Positions 44,075 through 53,926 are shown, counted from the stretch's first letter. The stretch is 64,000 bases of DNA from Pseudomonadales bacterium (GCA_024234325.1 JACKOJ010000003.1:372001-436000), one strand, 5' to 3'. The notes: generated by a model not told the origin, from the sequence alone. Numbers and translations are program-made.

Positions 44075-44533
44075 TTAGTGGGTCAGCCAACCGCGCAGTT
44101 CCCCCTCGGGATTGCCTTCGCTGTGAATCTGCACATAGAGGCTTTCGGCGTGCAGGGCCTCAATCTGCTCGGGCGTCAGGGTCAGGGTGCCGCTGATGCT
44201 GCCGCTGCTGCCACTGGTGACGTCCAGGCGCAGGATCACGGGGCCGGGGATCGCCTTGGGGCCCATGTGGATATGCGCCATGGTGGCAGGAGAACTCATG
44301 CCCTCGAAATGTCCGCTGACGTTCAGCGTGTTGCCGTTGAGGATGGCGCGAACTTCGCCCTGCCCGGTAATGGTCTTCACCGTGGCGGCTGTTACCGGCA
44401 TGGGCGAGAGTCGACCGTGCAGGCTGTTCATGGATTGGCCGAGAGTCTCCGCGCTGCCCAGAAGCAGGAGCATCAGCAGGGGCAGTGCCGCGAGGCGGCG
44501 CAGTGCATTCAGGGGGGTGCGTGGGGTGAGCAT
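44075..44533 (-). CDS. CHRD-domain secreted protein
   Basis: 152 residues from the ATG at 44533, supported by GAGAGG upstream. A signal peptide (about 1-33) precedes a CHRD domain: GQGEVRAILNGNTLNVSGHFEGM, MAHIHMGPKAIPGPVI, LYVQIHSEGNPEGELRGWL. This domain is named for chordin; in bacteria it occurs in secreted proteins near oxidoreductases and its role is unknown. It lies 50 bp upstream of the PQQ dehydrogenase, probably in one transcript. Confidence 0.9.
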   Translation of the reverse strand: MLTPRTPLNALRRLAALPLLMLLLLGSAETLGQSMNSLHGRLSPMPVTAATVKTITGQGEVRAILNGNTLNVSGHFEGMSSPATMAHIHMGPKAIPGPVILRLDVTSGSSGSISGTLTLTPEQIEALHAESLYVQIHSEGNPEGELRGWLTH

Positions 44534-44630
44534 GGATAACCTCTCATTCTTGTTATGGGGAGCGACAGACCGCGCCGCGTATCCGGGTTGATTATACCCA
44601 TGCACGCCGCGCGGTCGAGCACCGCTTTTG

Positions 44631-46247
44631 TCAGGGCGCGATCTGCTCCCGTGAGGCCTGATCCAGGGATTTGATGAAATAGGCCAGGAAGCGTGCTACC
44701 CGCTCCAGGCCTGGCTCGGAAATGGCCTCCAGAACCTCGCCACTGGTGTGATACAGGGGCGGTGCCTGCATCAGGGTCACGATAGGCGCCGAGATGCCGC
44801 GATAGCCTCCCCCCTCGCCACTGGCCATGGTGGACGTGCCGGAGACAAAATTGGGGCCATACAGTTGGGTGCCGTCCACAAACAGTTGCTCAAGAAACGG
44901 CGACTGGTTGGTGATACCGGCCACTATCGGGGCCTCGGCCGCGTCTGCCGTGTATTCCCGGTAGCCGTCTTCGGCCACACTGCGTGCCGGTGAGAAGTTG
45001 CGCTGGGCCACGTGCTCGATGTTCAGGGTGAGCAGGGTGTCACTGACGATCCCGGGATTCATGGTGACAAAATTGCGGGGACCGTTCATGCCGGGAGAGT
45101 GGTGACCCGCGCTGGCAACGAAAATCAGGGTGCGCGAGAGTTGGTTTTCCGGACGTGCAAAATATCGTGCCAGGGCCAGTTGCACGGCCATGCCGTCACC
45201 GTTGTCGCCTGCGCCGTCAAACCAGGCGTCGATGTGGGCATTGATAATGAAGTTCTCGCTGCTGCTCTTGCCGGGAATCACGCCGATGCCGTTCTCGGCA
45301 GACAGGGCGGTATAGGTGGCGGTCCGCAGTTGCAGCTCCGCCTCAAGAAGGCTCTCCTGCCCTGCCTCGGCAGCGTGGTTGAACAACTGGGTGAGGAAAT
45401 GCCCGTCGCGCCCGCCCAGATTGAAGCAGGGGCCGCCACAGTTGCTGAAATCCCGTGCCCGTTCATTGCCGGGCAGATCCACGATATTGATCACGGCGAT
45501 GGCGCCGCGGCGGAACATCTCCTGGGCGTTGGGAACAGCAAGCTCGCGCTCAAAGACCATGTGCGCCTGCGGGGTGATCTGCTGCACCGCGATCTTGCCG
45601 CGCACATCGATGTGGGCGAGTTCGGAAACACTGCCCTTGCCGACATAGACCAGTTGTCCGCGCAGTGGGCCACTGGGGATTTCCGAAGGCGCCAGCGGCA
45701 TGGCTGTGTCGAGCACGATATCGCGGCTGCCCGCGCCGAATTCGGGTTTGGCGAGCAGGCGCACCTCCCAGGAAAGGGGCATCCAGAAGGGGGAGTTCCC
45801 GTCCTGCCGGAAGCGTTGAATCTCGGTCGTGCGGATTCCTGCGTCCCGATATTGCTCTACCATCCACTCCACCGTGCGGCTGGCCGAGGGAAACCCGGAG
45901 ACCCGGCCCCAAAGCTGTCCCGAGCCAAGCTCTTTGTCATCGCGGGACTGATAGGAAAACTGCACGATGCGTTTGAGGTCCTGCAGAATGCGTGACCCTG
46001 CAAAATCCTGCCAGGCCTCTTCACCCGATGGCACACGGGCCGGGGGCGGGCTGCGCTCGCCAAGTATGGCCGGCAGAGAATGGGCCTGAAAGGCAGGGGG
46101 TGGGGTGATGCCATACCACGCGTCGGTAGCCTGCTGCGCCTGCGCGGTACCCGCGATCAGCAGGCTTGCAATGAGGGAAAGTAAAGGTCTCGGCAGACAC
46201 CGTCGGGGTGACAGGCCGGGTAAGGGGCGCAAGGGGGAAGACAGCAT
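44631..46247 (-). CDS. Secreted M28-like peptidase with altered metal site
   Basis: 538 residues from the ATG at 46247, preceded by GGAGAT. Signal peptide (about 1-37). A protease-associated insert (RGQLVYVGKGSVSELAHIDVRGKIAV, FRRGAIAVINIVD) comes before the M28 core: IINAHIDAWFDGAGDNGDG (His and Asp ligands, about 334-352) and TLNIEHVAQ. The usual GEE catalytic pair is replaced by AGHHSPG (about 380). Either His serves as zinc ligand in a variant site or the protein is not a peptidase. It is first in the minus-strand group ending with the PQQ dehydrogenase and is divergent from the hybrid kinase. Confidence 0.85.
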   Translation of the reverse strand: MLSSPLRPLPGLSPRRCLPRPLLSLIASLLIAGTAQAQQATDAWYGITPPPAFQAHSLPAILGERSPPPARVPSGEEAWQDFAGSRILQDLKRIVQFSYQSRDDKELGSGQLWGRVSGFPSASRTVEWMVEQYRDAGIRTTEIQRFRQDGNSPFWMPLSWEVRLLAKPEFGAGSRDIVLDTAMPLAPSEIPSGPLRGQLVYVGKGSVSELAHIDVRGKIAVQQITPQAHMVFERELAVPNAQEMFRRGAIAVINIVDLPGNERARDFSNCGGPCFNLGGRDGHFLTQLFNHAAEAGQESLLEAELQLRTATYTALSAENGIGVIPGKSSSENFIINAHIDAWFDGAGDNGDGMAVQLALARYFARPENQLSRTLIFVASAGHHSPGMNGPRNFVTMNPGIVSDTLLTLNIEHVAQRNFSPARSVAEDGYREYTADAAEAPIVAGITNQSPFLEQLFVDGTQLYGPNFVSGTSTMASGEGGGYRGISAPIVTLMQAPPLYHTSGEVLEAISEPGLERVARFLAYFIKSLDQASREQIAP

Positions 46248-46431
46248 GGTGATCTCCGATTTTTTCTTGTGATTGTTGTCTTGCGTCCGGATTTCTACAG
46301 TAAACCAGAAAATACCCGAAATATAAGCTGTTATGCACGAAGATTGAACGGTCAAATCAATCTCTATATGATCGGGATCTGATGTTTCGCTACCCGAATC
46401 AGCCTTGCTTCACTCTACATGGAATTGTGAG

Positions 46432-49400
46432 ATGCACTGTAATCGGCCCTCCCACACTGCGACAGATGCTCAACCCGGTGCGATAGCGCGAGTCCTGCGC
46501 CTTCTGCCGGGTGTTGTCCTGTTGTTCCTCTGCCAGGTCTTTTTCACGGCGGCTGCCTCTGCGGTGGAGCTGGAAGACGGTCTCGGGCAGATTCCTCCGG
46601 GCGATTCCCTGCGCATTGCCGAGGATGAGCGTGCAAACTGGACACTTGAGGAGGCGGTTCAGCATCTGGCGGAAGACGGCGAAGTCTGGGAGTCCCGCGG
46701 CTTTCCCACCCTGGGCTATTCCGACTCGGCGTATTGGGCTTCCATTCAGACCGAAAACCGGTACAGCACAGATCAGATCTGGTTGTTCGAGCTGAATTTC
46801 CCCACCACGGATCGCGTCGATTTCTATTATCGGGATGCCAGTGGTGCCTGGGTGCAGAAGAGCGCGGGTGACACACTTCCCTTCGAGGACCGGGATGTCA
46901 GGAACCATTCGCTGATTTTCCGCTTTCCGGTGCTGGCGGGTCAGGACCAAACCCTGTACGTGCGTGTACAGACCAAGGGTTCTCTCCAGCTCCCGATCTA
47001 CCTGACCAGCCTCATGGACTATCAGTTGCAGTCCAAGAACGAGTATTTCTGGATGGGCCTGTACTACGGCCTGTTGCTGATCGTCGCCCTGTACAGTTTC
47101 CTCATCTGGGTCACCAGCCGGGACAAGAGCTATCTCTACTACGTGCTGTTTGTGGTCAGTGCGGCGATGTACTCGTTTTCCTTTCAGGGGCTGGCGTTTG
47201 AATTCCTGTGGCCGGACAGCCCCTACTGGGCGAACCGCAGCATCATGGCAGTGATAGCGCTGGCCTCGGCCTCCGGGCTGATGTTCGTCCGCTCTTTCAT
47301 CGAGCTGAAGATTTTCCAGAGTTTCCTCGACGATCTGCTGCGTATCGCGGTGTATATCTCGCTGGCCTACGCGGGCATGTCTCTCGTGTTGCCTTACGAG
47401 TACCTGGTCCTGCTGATGAATATTGTGGCAATCATGGATCTGGTGATTGTCACTTACACTACCTGGGTGGTCGCGAAGCAGGGGTATCGACCTGCACATT
47501 TCTTCCTCGCCGCGTGGTCAGTGCTGCTGGTAGGGCTGGCGCTGGAGCTTGTCCAGCGCATGGGCGTGAACATGCCGCCCGTGGTCAGCTATCACAGTGT
47601 CCAGTACGCGATGGCGCTCAGCGTTGTCATTCTCTCACTGGGTCTGGGTGATCGTATCAACTCTCTGCTGAAGGAATACACCCTGGTCCAGAGCGACATG
47701 ATCAAGGCCAACCAGCTCAAGATCGAGGCGCTGCAGAAGGCGGACGACGTCAAGGAAGAGTTTATCGCCAACGTCTCCCATGAACTGCGGACGCCACTGA
47801 CCGGCATCATCGGGCTGTCGGAGATCATTCTTGAGAAGAGCGGTGCGAGCATGGACGATTCCGCGCGCGAAAATCTCAACATGATCCGCATCAGCGGTCA
47901 GCGTCTCGCAAATCTGGTGAATGATGTCATCGACTTCTCCGCCATCAAGAACGGCCATCTGGAGCTGCACAAGAAGCCGGTGGATCTGAAAAACATCTGC
48001 ATCCTCGTCAACAAGATGTGCCGTCCGCTGATCGGGGACAAGCCGATTCAGTTGGCAGAGAGCTTCCCGTCGGAGCCAGTGCTGGTCATGGGCGACGAGG
48101 ACCGCCTGCAGCAGATTCTGTTCAACCTGGTTTCCAATGCCATCAAGTTTACGCAGCGGGGCTGGGTTGCGGTGTCCATCGAGATTGTCGACATCGACGC
48201 GCGCGTGATGGTCAAGGACACCGGGATTGGCATATCCAAGGAACAGCAGTCGCGCATTTTCAACCGCTTCTACCAGGTGGACTCCGCCGCGAGCCGTGAG
48301 GAAGGGGGGACGGGCCTGGGCCTGGCCATCTCGCAGAAGCTGGTCGAGCTGCATGGCACCGAGATCATTCTGCGCAGCAACCCCGGTGAGGGGTCCACGT
48401 TCTACTTTGACCTTCCTCTGCTCACGGAGAAGGAGCGGATTGCCGCCAGCAAGCTGATGGCGCCGAAGAAGGCCGGGAAGGAACTGGACAAACTGCCCGT
48501 CAGTACGGATGGCTCGACACCGATTGTGGATCGGCGCAACCGCGACAGGGGCGGGGAAGTTGTCCCCGAGGTGCTGCCGATGCAAACCGGTCGCCGGCGC
48601 AATATCCTGGTGGTGGATGACGAGTACCTGAATGTCCGCATTGTGAAGGAGCACCTTTCGGGGCTGTACGACATCGACAGTGCGCTGAGCGGGCACGATG
48701 CCCTGATGATCATGCAGCAGCACAAGCCCGACCTGGTGATTCTGGATCTGATGATGCCGATCATGACCGGATTCGAACTGTGTCAGCGGATTCGTGAGAA
48801 ATTCAGCATGGACGAGTTGCCCATCGTCATTCTGACCGCGAAGAATCGGGTCGAGGATCTGGTCAAGGGTCTGAGCCTTGGTGCAAACGATTACATCAGC
48901 AAGCCCTTCAGCAAGGAAGAACTGAAGGTGCGGGTGGGCAAACAGTTCGAGATGCTGCATCTGCTGGAAATCCGCCAGGAGAATCAGCGCCTGAACTGGC
49001 AACTGCAGAAATACCAGGAAACCGAACGCAAGCTGCGCGAGCGCGAAACGCGCCTGGCCCGCATGCTGGATGTTACCGGTGATGCACTGGTTTCCATCGA
49101 CGACAGCGGGCAGGTGGCCTACATCAACAAGGCCGCGGAAGACTTGCTGAAACTGCCGGCCGAGGACTTCCAGAATCACCCCCTGAGCGATCTCGTGCAG
49201 CGCCTGGAGATGGTGTGTACCGGTATTTCCGAAATTCTGAGCTTTCCGTTCAAGGAAACTGTCATTTCACCTCCGGATGAGCCTACCTATTTTGAGTTGC
49301 TGATCCGCCAACCGGATGCCGAGCCAGGCACGGAAGAACGGGTCCGTGCGTGCGTGTTGCCGCTGAGTCTGGAGCAGGAATTTTATCTGCTGATGTTTGA

Positions 49401-49956
49401 GCGGGAGCAGGCCGCTGGTGAAGAGGTCGATGTCAGTGAGATCAAGGACTCCGTGCCGCAGTTGATTGATCAGATCAACCGCAATGTGGAGCGAACCCAG
49501 GTGCTGAGCGAATACCTTGCCCGCATCACGCCGGAGGATCTGCAGAATCACAAGCACCTGTTCTCTGATCTGGAAAATGTCGATCGCATCATCCAGAACC
49601 TGTCGGGCAGTGTGGCAACGGATGCTGACGAAGAGCAGCAATACCGCGAAGCACTGGTGAAGCTCATGCAGGACTGTCACTACTACTGGCAGAAAGTCAC
49701 CGGGGAGTCGATCATCGAGTTGGCAGAGAAGAGCCGTATCTGGAGTGTCAGCGTTGACAATGGGCGTTTGAGAACCCGCTCCATGAATCGCTACCTGTCG
49801 ATTGACAAACTGCCGAGCAACCCACGCTGGCGCCAGGTCGCCCGTACAGCCTATTTTGTTCTCTCCAAGATATCCCACGATCAGGAAGCCAAAACAGCGC
49901 TGGAGAAATCCGTTGCACGTCTGCAGGATATCGTAGAATCCAAGGCGCTGAACTGA
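46432..49956 (+). CDS. Hybrid sensor histidine kinase: 7TMR-DISM, HisKA/HATPase, receiver, PAS
   Basis: 1174 residues from the ATG at 46432. Signal peptide (about 15-45), periplasmic DISM extracellular domain (about 50-190, YWASIQTENRYSTDQIW), seven transmembrane segments (about 205-405), coiled linker, HisKA with FIANVSHELRTPL (phospho-acceptor His450), HATPase with VSNAIKFT, DTGIGIS and GGTGLGLAIS. A receiver domain follows (VVDDE, phospho-acceptor Asp772 in ILDLMMP, Lys in ISKPFS), then a PAS domain (about 870-980) and ~190 helical residues with no family I recognise. There is no HPt or DNA-binding output, so a separate phosphorelay partner is needed. Divergent from the M28/CHRD/PQQ genes. 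Confidence 0.93.
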   Translation: MHCNRPSHTATDAQPGAIARVLRLLPGVVLLFLCQVFFTAAASAVELEDGLGQIPPGDSLRIAEDERANWTLEEAVQHLAEDGEVWESRGFPTLGYSDSAYWASIQTENRYSTDQIWLFELNFPTTDRVDFYYRDASGAWVQKSAGDTLPFEDRDVRNHSLIFRFPVLAGQDQTLYVRVQTKGSLQLPIYLTSLMDYQLQSKNEYFWMGLYYGLLLIVALYSFLIWVTSRDKSYLYYVLFVVSAAMYSFSFQGLAFEFLWPDSPYWANRSIMAVIALASASGLMFVRSFIELKIFQSFLDDLLRIAVYISLAYAGMSLVLPYEYLVLLMNIVAIMDLVIVTYTTWVVAKQGYRPAHFFLAAWSVLLVGLALELVQRMGVNMPPVVSYHSVQYAMALSVVILSLGLGDRINSLLKEYTLVQSDMIKANQLKIEALQKADDVKEEFIANVSHELRTPLTGIIGLSEIILEKSGASMDDSARENLNMIRISGQRLANLVNDVIDFSAIKNGHLELHKKPVDLKNICILVNKMCRPLIGDKPIQLAESFPSEPVLVMGDEDRLQQILFNLVSNAIKFTQRGWVAVSIEIVDIDARVMVKDTGIGISKEQQSRIFNRFYQVDSAASREEGGTGLGLAISQKLVELHGTEIILRSNPGEGSTFYFDLPLLTEKERIAASKLMAPKKAGKELDKLPVSTDGSTPIVDRRNRDRGGEVVPEVLPMQTGRRRNILVVDDEYLNVRIVKEHLSGLYDIDSALSGHDALMIMQQHKPDLVILDLMMPIMTGFELCQRIREKFSMDELPIVILTAKNRVEDLVKGLSLGANDYISKPFSKEELKVRVGKQFEMLHLLEIRQENQRLNWQLQKYQETERKLRERETRLARMLDVTGDALVSIDDSGQVAYINKAAEDLLKLPAEDFQNHPLSDLVQRLEMVCTGISEILSFPFKETVISPPDEPTYFELLIRQPDAEPGTEERVRACVLPLSLEQEFYLLMFEREQAAGEEVDVSEIKDSVPQLIDQINRNVERTQVLSEYLARITPEDLQNHKHLFSDLENVDRIIQNLSGSVATDADEEQQYREALVKLMQDCHYYWQKVTGESIIELAEKSRIWSVSVDNGRLRTRSMNRYLSIDKLPSNPRWRQVARTAYFVLSKISHDQEAKTALEKSVARLQDIVESKALN

Positions 49957-49984
49957 TGTTCCCAAGCCCTGCCATGGAGGAAGC

Positions 49985-50824
49985 ATGAGTCTGGAAAAAA
50001 TTGCCACATCAATGTGTTTTGGTGGCGAGCAGGCACGTTACCGGCACGACTCCGCCATCCTGTCCTGCCCCATGCAGTTTTCCGTATTTCTGCCGCCTGA
50101 CTTTTCCCAGGATTCGCCCGTGCTGTACTGGCTGTCCGGCTTGACCTGCACGGATGAGAATTTTGCCCACAAGGCCGGAGCGCAACGCGTTGCCGCGGAG
50201 CTGGGCCTGGTGATAGTGATGCCGGATACCAGTCCCCGCGGGGAGGGGGTGCCGGACGACTCTGCGGGGGCCTACGATCTGGGGCTGGGGGCGGGTTTCT
50301 ATCTCAATGCTACGCAGGAGCCCTGGCGCCGCCACTACCAGATGTACGATTACATCGTGAATGAATTGCCTGCGCTGGTGGAGTCTACCCTGGGGCTCAG
50401 TCATTCCCGCCGGGCCATCAGTGGCCATTCCATGGGCGGACATGGTGCCCTGATGATTGCGCTGCGCAATCCCGGGCGTTACCGCAGCGTGTCTGCCTTT
50501 GCTCCCATCGTGGCTCCCGCCTCCTGCCCTTGGGGCAGAAAGGCGTTCTCGCACTATCTTGGCCCTGATGAGTCCCAGTGGGCGCAGTACGATGCCTCCT
50601 GCCTGCTGGCCTCAGCCCAGGAGCGTATTCCCCTGCTGCTTGATCAGGGCGATGCCGATCAGTTCTTGCTGGAGCAGTTGCAGCCGGAACGTTTCCTTGC
50701 GGCGGCACAGGCCAATGCCTATCCGGTCGATTACCGCGTACGACCAGGCTACGACCACAGCTATTACTACATTGCGTCCTTCATTGAAGAGCATCTGCGT
50801 TTTCATGCGCAGCATCTGCGCTGA
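49985..50824 (+). CDS. fghA: S-formylglutathione hydrolase
   Basis: 279 residues, the usual length. An esterase-D type alpha/beta hydrolase with the nucleophile elbow GHSMGGHGAL (Ser in SGHSMGG), Asp in DQGDADQFL and His in GYDHSYYY; LSGLTCTDENF forms the oxyanion region. It splits S-formylglutathione to formate and glutathione, the second step of glutathione-linked formaldehyde removal. The usual partner, S-(hydroxymethyl)glutathione dehydrogenase, is not next to it. It begins 28 bp after the hybrid kinase gene. A short palindrome (gcgcag-cat-ctgcgc) ends its coding region. Confidence 0.95.
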   Translation: MSLEKIATSMCFGGEQARYRHDSAILSCPMQFSVFLPPDFSQDSPVLYWLSGLTCTDENFAHKAGAQRVAAELGLVIVMPDTSPRGEGVPDDSAGAYDLGLGAGFYLNATQEPWRRHYQMYDYIVNELPALVESTLGLSHSRRAISGHSMGGHGALMIALRNPGRYRSVSAFAPIVAPASCPWGRKAFSHYLGPDESQWAQYDASCLLASAQERIPLLLDQGDADQFLLEQLQPERFLAAAQANAYPVDYRVRPGYDHSYYYIASFIEEHLRFHAQHLR

Positions 50825-50854
50825 TATGAACGCCCTCCGAGCAGGCCACTTCCC

Positions 50855-51709
50855 ATGTCTCTGCTGATTGCCCCGCGTGTTCACGACATCGGATTTGCGG
50901 TACGTCGTCTCCTGCCGTCCCGAGCCTGTCAGCGCGTGGGACCTTTCATCTTCCTGGATCATATGGGGCCGGCCCTGTTTGAGAGGAACAGTACGGCTGG
51001 AGATGTGCGTCAGCATCCCCACATTGGCCTCGCGACAGTGACCTATCTGTTCAGCGGTGCGTTGATGCACCGGGACAGCCTGGGTTCTGTGCAGCGCATC
51101 GAGCCGGGCGCAATCAATCTGATGACGGCGGGGCGCGGTATTGTCCACTCGGAGCGCATCCCGGCGGACGTGCGTGAGGCACAGAGCGCGGTGCAGGGCA
51201 TCCAGACCTGGTTGGCCCTGCCGATGGAGGACGAGGAGATTGCGCCGGTATTCGAGCATTACCCCGCCGACGCCATCCCTGCCAGCCGAATGAACGGCGG
51301 GCAGGTGCGTGTGCTGATTGGCAGGCTGGACGGTCTGGAATCTCCGGTCAGGACATGTTCGCTTGCCACCTGTCTGGACCTGCAGCTCGATGCTGGTGGA
51401 GTGTTCGAGGTGTCTCTGCCAGCCCAGGAGCTCGCAGTGTATGTGGCGCAGGGCAGTGCTGAGGTCAATGGCGATGAGGTGGCAGAGCACCACCTGCTGG
51501 TGGCAGGCGACACCCTGCGCCTGCAGGCGGGAGACGAAGGGTGTCGTGCGATGATCCTGGGGGGAGAACCTCTGGAAGGCAGCCGCTTCATGCACTGGAA
51601 CTTTGTCTCTTCCAGCACCGGACGCCTGAAACAGGCCGCCAGTGACTGGGAGGCCGGGCGCTTTGCACTCGTTCCCGGGGAAACCGGGTCGATTCCCCTG
51701 CCGCGCTAG
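50855..51709 (+). CDS. Pirin family bicupin protein, second copy
   Basis: 284 residues. N-terminal cupin: VGPFIFLDHMGPA, RQHPHIGLATVTYLFSG (paired His), HRDSLGSVQRI and GRGIVHSER (third His). The C-terminal cupin follows. It differs clearly from the pirin at 39158-39994 and has no reductase partner; it starts 30 bp after fghA and may be co-transcribed with it. Function probably as metal-dependent dioxygenase or redox sensor, unproven. Confidence 0.92.
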   Translation: MSLLIAPRVHDIGFAVRRLLPSRACQRVGPFIFLDHMGPALFERNSTAGDVRQHPHIGLATVTYLFSGALMHRDSLGSVQRIEPGAINLMTAGRGIVHSERIPADVREAQSAVQGIQTWLALPMEDEEIAPVFEHYPADAIPASRMNGGQVRVLIGRLDGLESPVRTCSLATCLDLQLDAGGVFEVSLPAQELAVYVAQGSAEVNGDEVAEHHLLVAGDTLRLQAGDEGCRAMILGGEPLEGSRFMHWNFVSSSTGRLKQAASDWEAGRFALVPGETGSIPLPR

Positions 51710-51734
51710 CTGGCCAAGTACGAGTGACAGGGTC

Positions 51735-53213
51735 CTACAGCAACACTTCGCGCCACGGAATATTGGCCAGCCACAGCAGCAGGCCACAGGCCAGGGTCAC
51801 TGCCTGGCTGACGCGGTCCTTCAGGGCAAACACGATCGGATCTTCCGCAATCTGTCCGCGTGCGGCAAGCAGCCAGATGCGGGTGACCATGTACAGCAGG
51901 AGGGGGCAGATCAACCACAATATCTCCGGAGTGAGGTACTGATTTCGTGTCTCCTCGTTATTGATGTAGAGCGCGAATACCATCACGGAGAGAAAGGCGC
52001 TGGAGCAACCGAACATCGCCATCATGCCAAGATCCTGCGCGAAATAGCCCCGCCCTTCTGTCTGGCTCATGCCTGCGTTGCGCAGATAGTCGAGCTCTGT
52101 GTAGCGTTTGACTACCGCAAGGCTGAAGAACAGGAACATGGAGAAAGCCAGCAGCCAGAAGGAGGGCACGACGGCAATGGCGGCGGCGCCGGAAATGATG
52201 CGCAGCGTGTACAGGGCTGCCAGCAGAATGACATCCACGAGCATGATTTTCTTGAGGACAAAACTGTAGAGGCCGGTACACAGATAGTACAGCGCCAGAA
52301 TGACAACAAATGCGCGCGGCAGCAGGCTTGCCACACTGAATGCGCTGAGCAGCAGTACCGGGCTCAGAATCAATCCCGAGATCAGGGGAATGTCCCCTGC
52401 CGCAAAAGGACGCCGGCATTTGCTGTAATGCTGCCGGTCGCTGGGCAGGTCGAGCAGATCGTTCAGGACGTACACACTGGAGGCACACAGCCCGAAGCAG
52501 AGGAAGGCAAGCAGGGCATTGAGAATCAGCGCCGGATTGTCCAGTTGGTGTGCCAGTGCCAGCGGCAGGAAGACGAGCGTATTCTTGAGCCACTGGTGCA
52601 GGCGCAGGGCCCGCACATAGGCTTTGACTGCGCCCTGGGGGTAATCGCATTGATGTTCGAGTGCTGTCTTTGCGATGACACGCTGTTGCAGTGCCGCCGG
52701 AAGGTTGACGGTGATGGCTGCACTGGCCTTCTCCCAGATGGGCAGATCGACGCGGTTGTCGCCGGCATAGACGAACACGGGATCATCCTGCTGAATGCGC
52801 GTCAGCTTGCGAATACCGCTGCAATTGATGTTGCCGTCACTGCCGATGGCCTGATCAAAAAGGCCCAGGTGCTCCGCAACGGCGTTCACCAGGGTCTGGT
52901 CAGACGCCGAGATCAGCACGAGTTTGCGCCCCAGGGCTTTCTGATCACGCAGATAATCCAGCAGGGAATCGTTATAGGGCAGAAGATCGGCACGAACGCC
53001 CACTCGTCGGGCAATCTGCTGCTTCAGCGAGGCCTTGCCTGCGAGCAGCCACAGGGGCAGCAGAAAGAGATACAGGAGATTGCGCTTGAGCAGTTCGAGC
53101 ACGGACTCGATCAGCAGATCGCTGCGGATCAGCGTGCCGTCGAGATCGACATACAGGGGAGGCAAGGGCGTGGACGAGTCCGACGCGGCTTGAGGATGGG
53201 TATTGGCTGCCAT
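51735..53213 (-). CDS. HAD phosphatase-UbiA prenyltransferase fusion (phosphoribosyl-polyprenyl phosphate synthase-like)
   Basis: 492 residues from the ATG at 53213. The N-terminal half (about 18-200) is a HAD hydrolase: YVDLDGTLIRSD (nucleophile Asp), LISASD and YAGDNRVDLP. The C-terminal half (about 205-492) is a UbiA-type membrane enzyme with YVLNDLLDLPSDRQH (NDxxDxxxD) and eight or nine hydrophobic helices. In mycobacteria the UbiA protein Rv3806c moves phosphoribose from PRPP to decaprenyl phosphate and a separate phosphatase removes the 5' phosphate; this fusion would join both steps. DprE1- and DprE2-like genes lie 1 and 3 kb away on the same strand. The polyprenyl acceptor here is unknown. 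Confidence 0.88.
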   Translation of the reverse strand: MAANTHPQAASDSSTPLPPLYVDLDGTLIRSDLLIESVLELLKRNLLYLFLLPLWLLAGKASLKQQIARRVGVRADLLPYNDSLLDYLRDQKALGRKLVLISASDQTLVNAVAEHLGLFDQAIGSDGNINCSGIRKLTRIQQDDPVFVYAGDNRVDLPIWEKASAAITVNLPAALQQRVIAKTALEHQCDYPQGAVKAYVRALRLHQWLKNTLVFLPLALAHQLDNPALILNALLAFLCFGLCASSVYVLNDLLDLPSDRQHYSKCRRPFAAGDIPLISGLILSPVLLLSAFSVASLLPRAFVVILALYYLCTGLYSFVLKKIMLVDVILLAALYTLRIISGAAAIAVVPSFWLLAFSMFLFFSLAVVKRYTELDYLRNAGMSQTEGRGYFAQDLGMMAMFGCSSAFLSVMVFALYINNEETRNQYLTPEILWLICPLLLYMVTRIWLLAARGQIAEDPIVFALKDRVSQAVTLACGLLLWLANIPWREVLL

Positions 53214-53320
53214 GTTTTCTTGTTTGCAGGGTAGACTCAAGGGCGATGGGCCGTATGATGCCAGTACCCGGGTTGGCAATGCCAGCCCGGGAGGCACGGA
53301 CAGACAGAACAGGAGGATGA

Positions 53321-53926
53321 ATGATGGAAGAAAATGCCGCGAGTGTGCTGCAGTTCTGGTTCGGCGATTCCGCTGATGACGCCACCGTTGCGGCTCGCCA
53401 GGCAGCGCTGTGGTGGCAGAAGCAGGCAGAGACCGATGCGATGATCACTGCGCGCTTCGAACCTCTGGTCAAGGCTGCCGCCGCCGGTACCCTGGCACAG
53501 TGGTCTGCCACGCCTGAGGGGCGTCTGGCCCTGATCATTCTGCTGGACCAGTTTCCGCGCAATATGTACCGCAATATGCCACAGGCCTTTGCCTGTGATC
53601 CTCTGGCTCGTGGCCTGTGTCTGGAAGGCTTGGACAATGGGGATGATCTGCGTCTGCGCCCCATTGAGCGGGTCTTTTTCTATCTTCCCCTGGAACATGC
53701 CGAGGATGCGGCATTGCAGGCGAAATCCGTCGAGCTCTTTGAGGCGCTGGATGCGCTCACGCAGGGCAGTGGTGGCGCAAATCTTTCTTCCTATGCCGAG
53801 TTTGCCCGGCGGCATCAGCGCATCATTGACCGCTTTGGTCGCTTTCCCCATCGCAATGCGATACTGGGACGCCCCTCCTCGGATGAGGAAGAGGCGTTTC
53901 TGAAGACGCCAGGCTCGTCGTTCTAA
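53321..53926 (+). CDS. DUF924 family protein
   Basis: 201 residues; ATG at 53321 or 53324, both close to a strong AGGAGG at 53311. Family hallmarks: VLQFWFGDS at the N-terminus, WWQKQAETD, ALIILLDQFPRNMYR, and RHQRIIDRFGRFPHRNAILGR near the C-terminus. It is an all-helical, TPR-like cytoplasmic protein of unknown function found widely in proteobacteria. It lies inside the polyprenyl-arabinose gene set but on the opposite strand, so a link is not implied. Confidence 0.92.
   Translation: MMEENAASVLQFWFGDSADDATVAARQAALWWQKQAETDAMITARFEPLVKAAAAGTLAQWSATPEGRLALIILLDQFPRNMYRNMPQAFACDPLARGLCLEGLDNGDDLRLRPIERVFFYLPLEHAEDAALQAKSVELFEALDALTQGSGGANLSSYAEFARRHQRIIDRFGRFPHRNAILGRPSSDEEEAFLKTPGSSF

Noticed and set aside
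46405..46431. TTG start for the hybrid kinase
   Set aside because: No ribosome site and nine extra residues outside the signal peptide; the ATG at 46432 is simpler, though its own ribosome site is weak.
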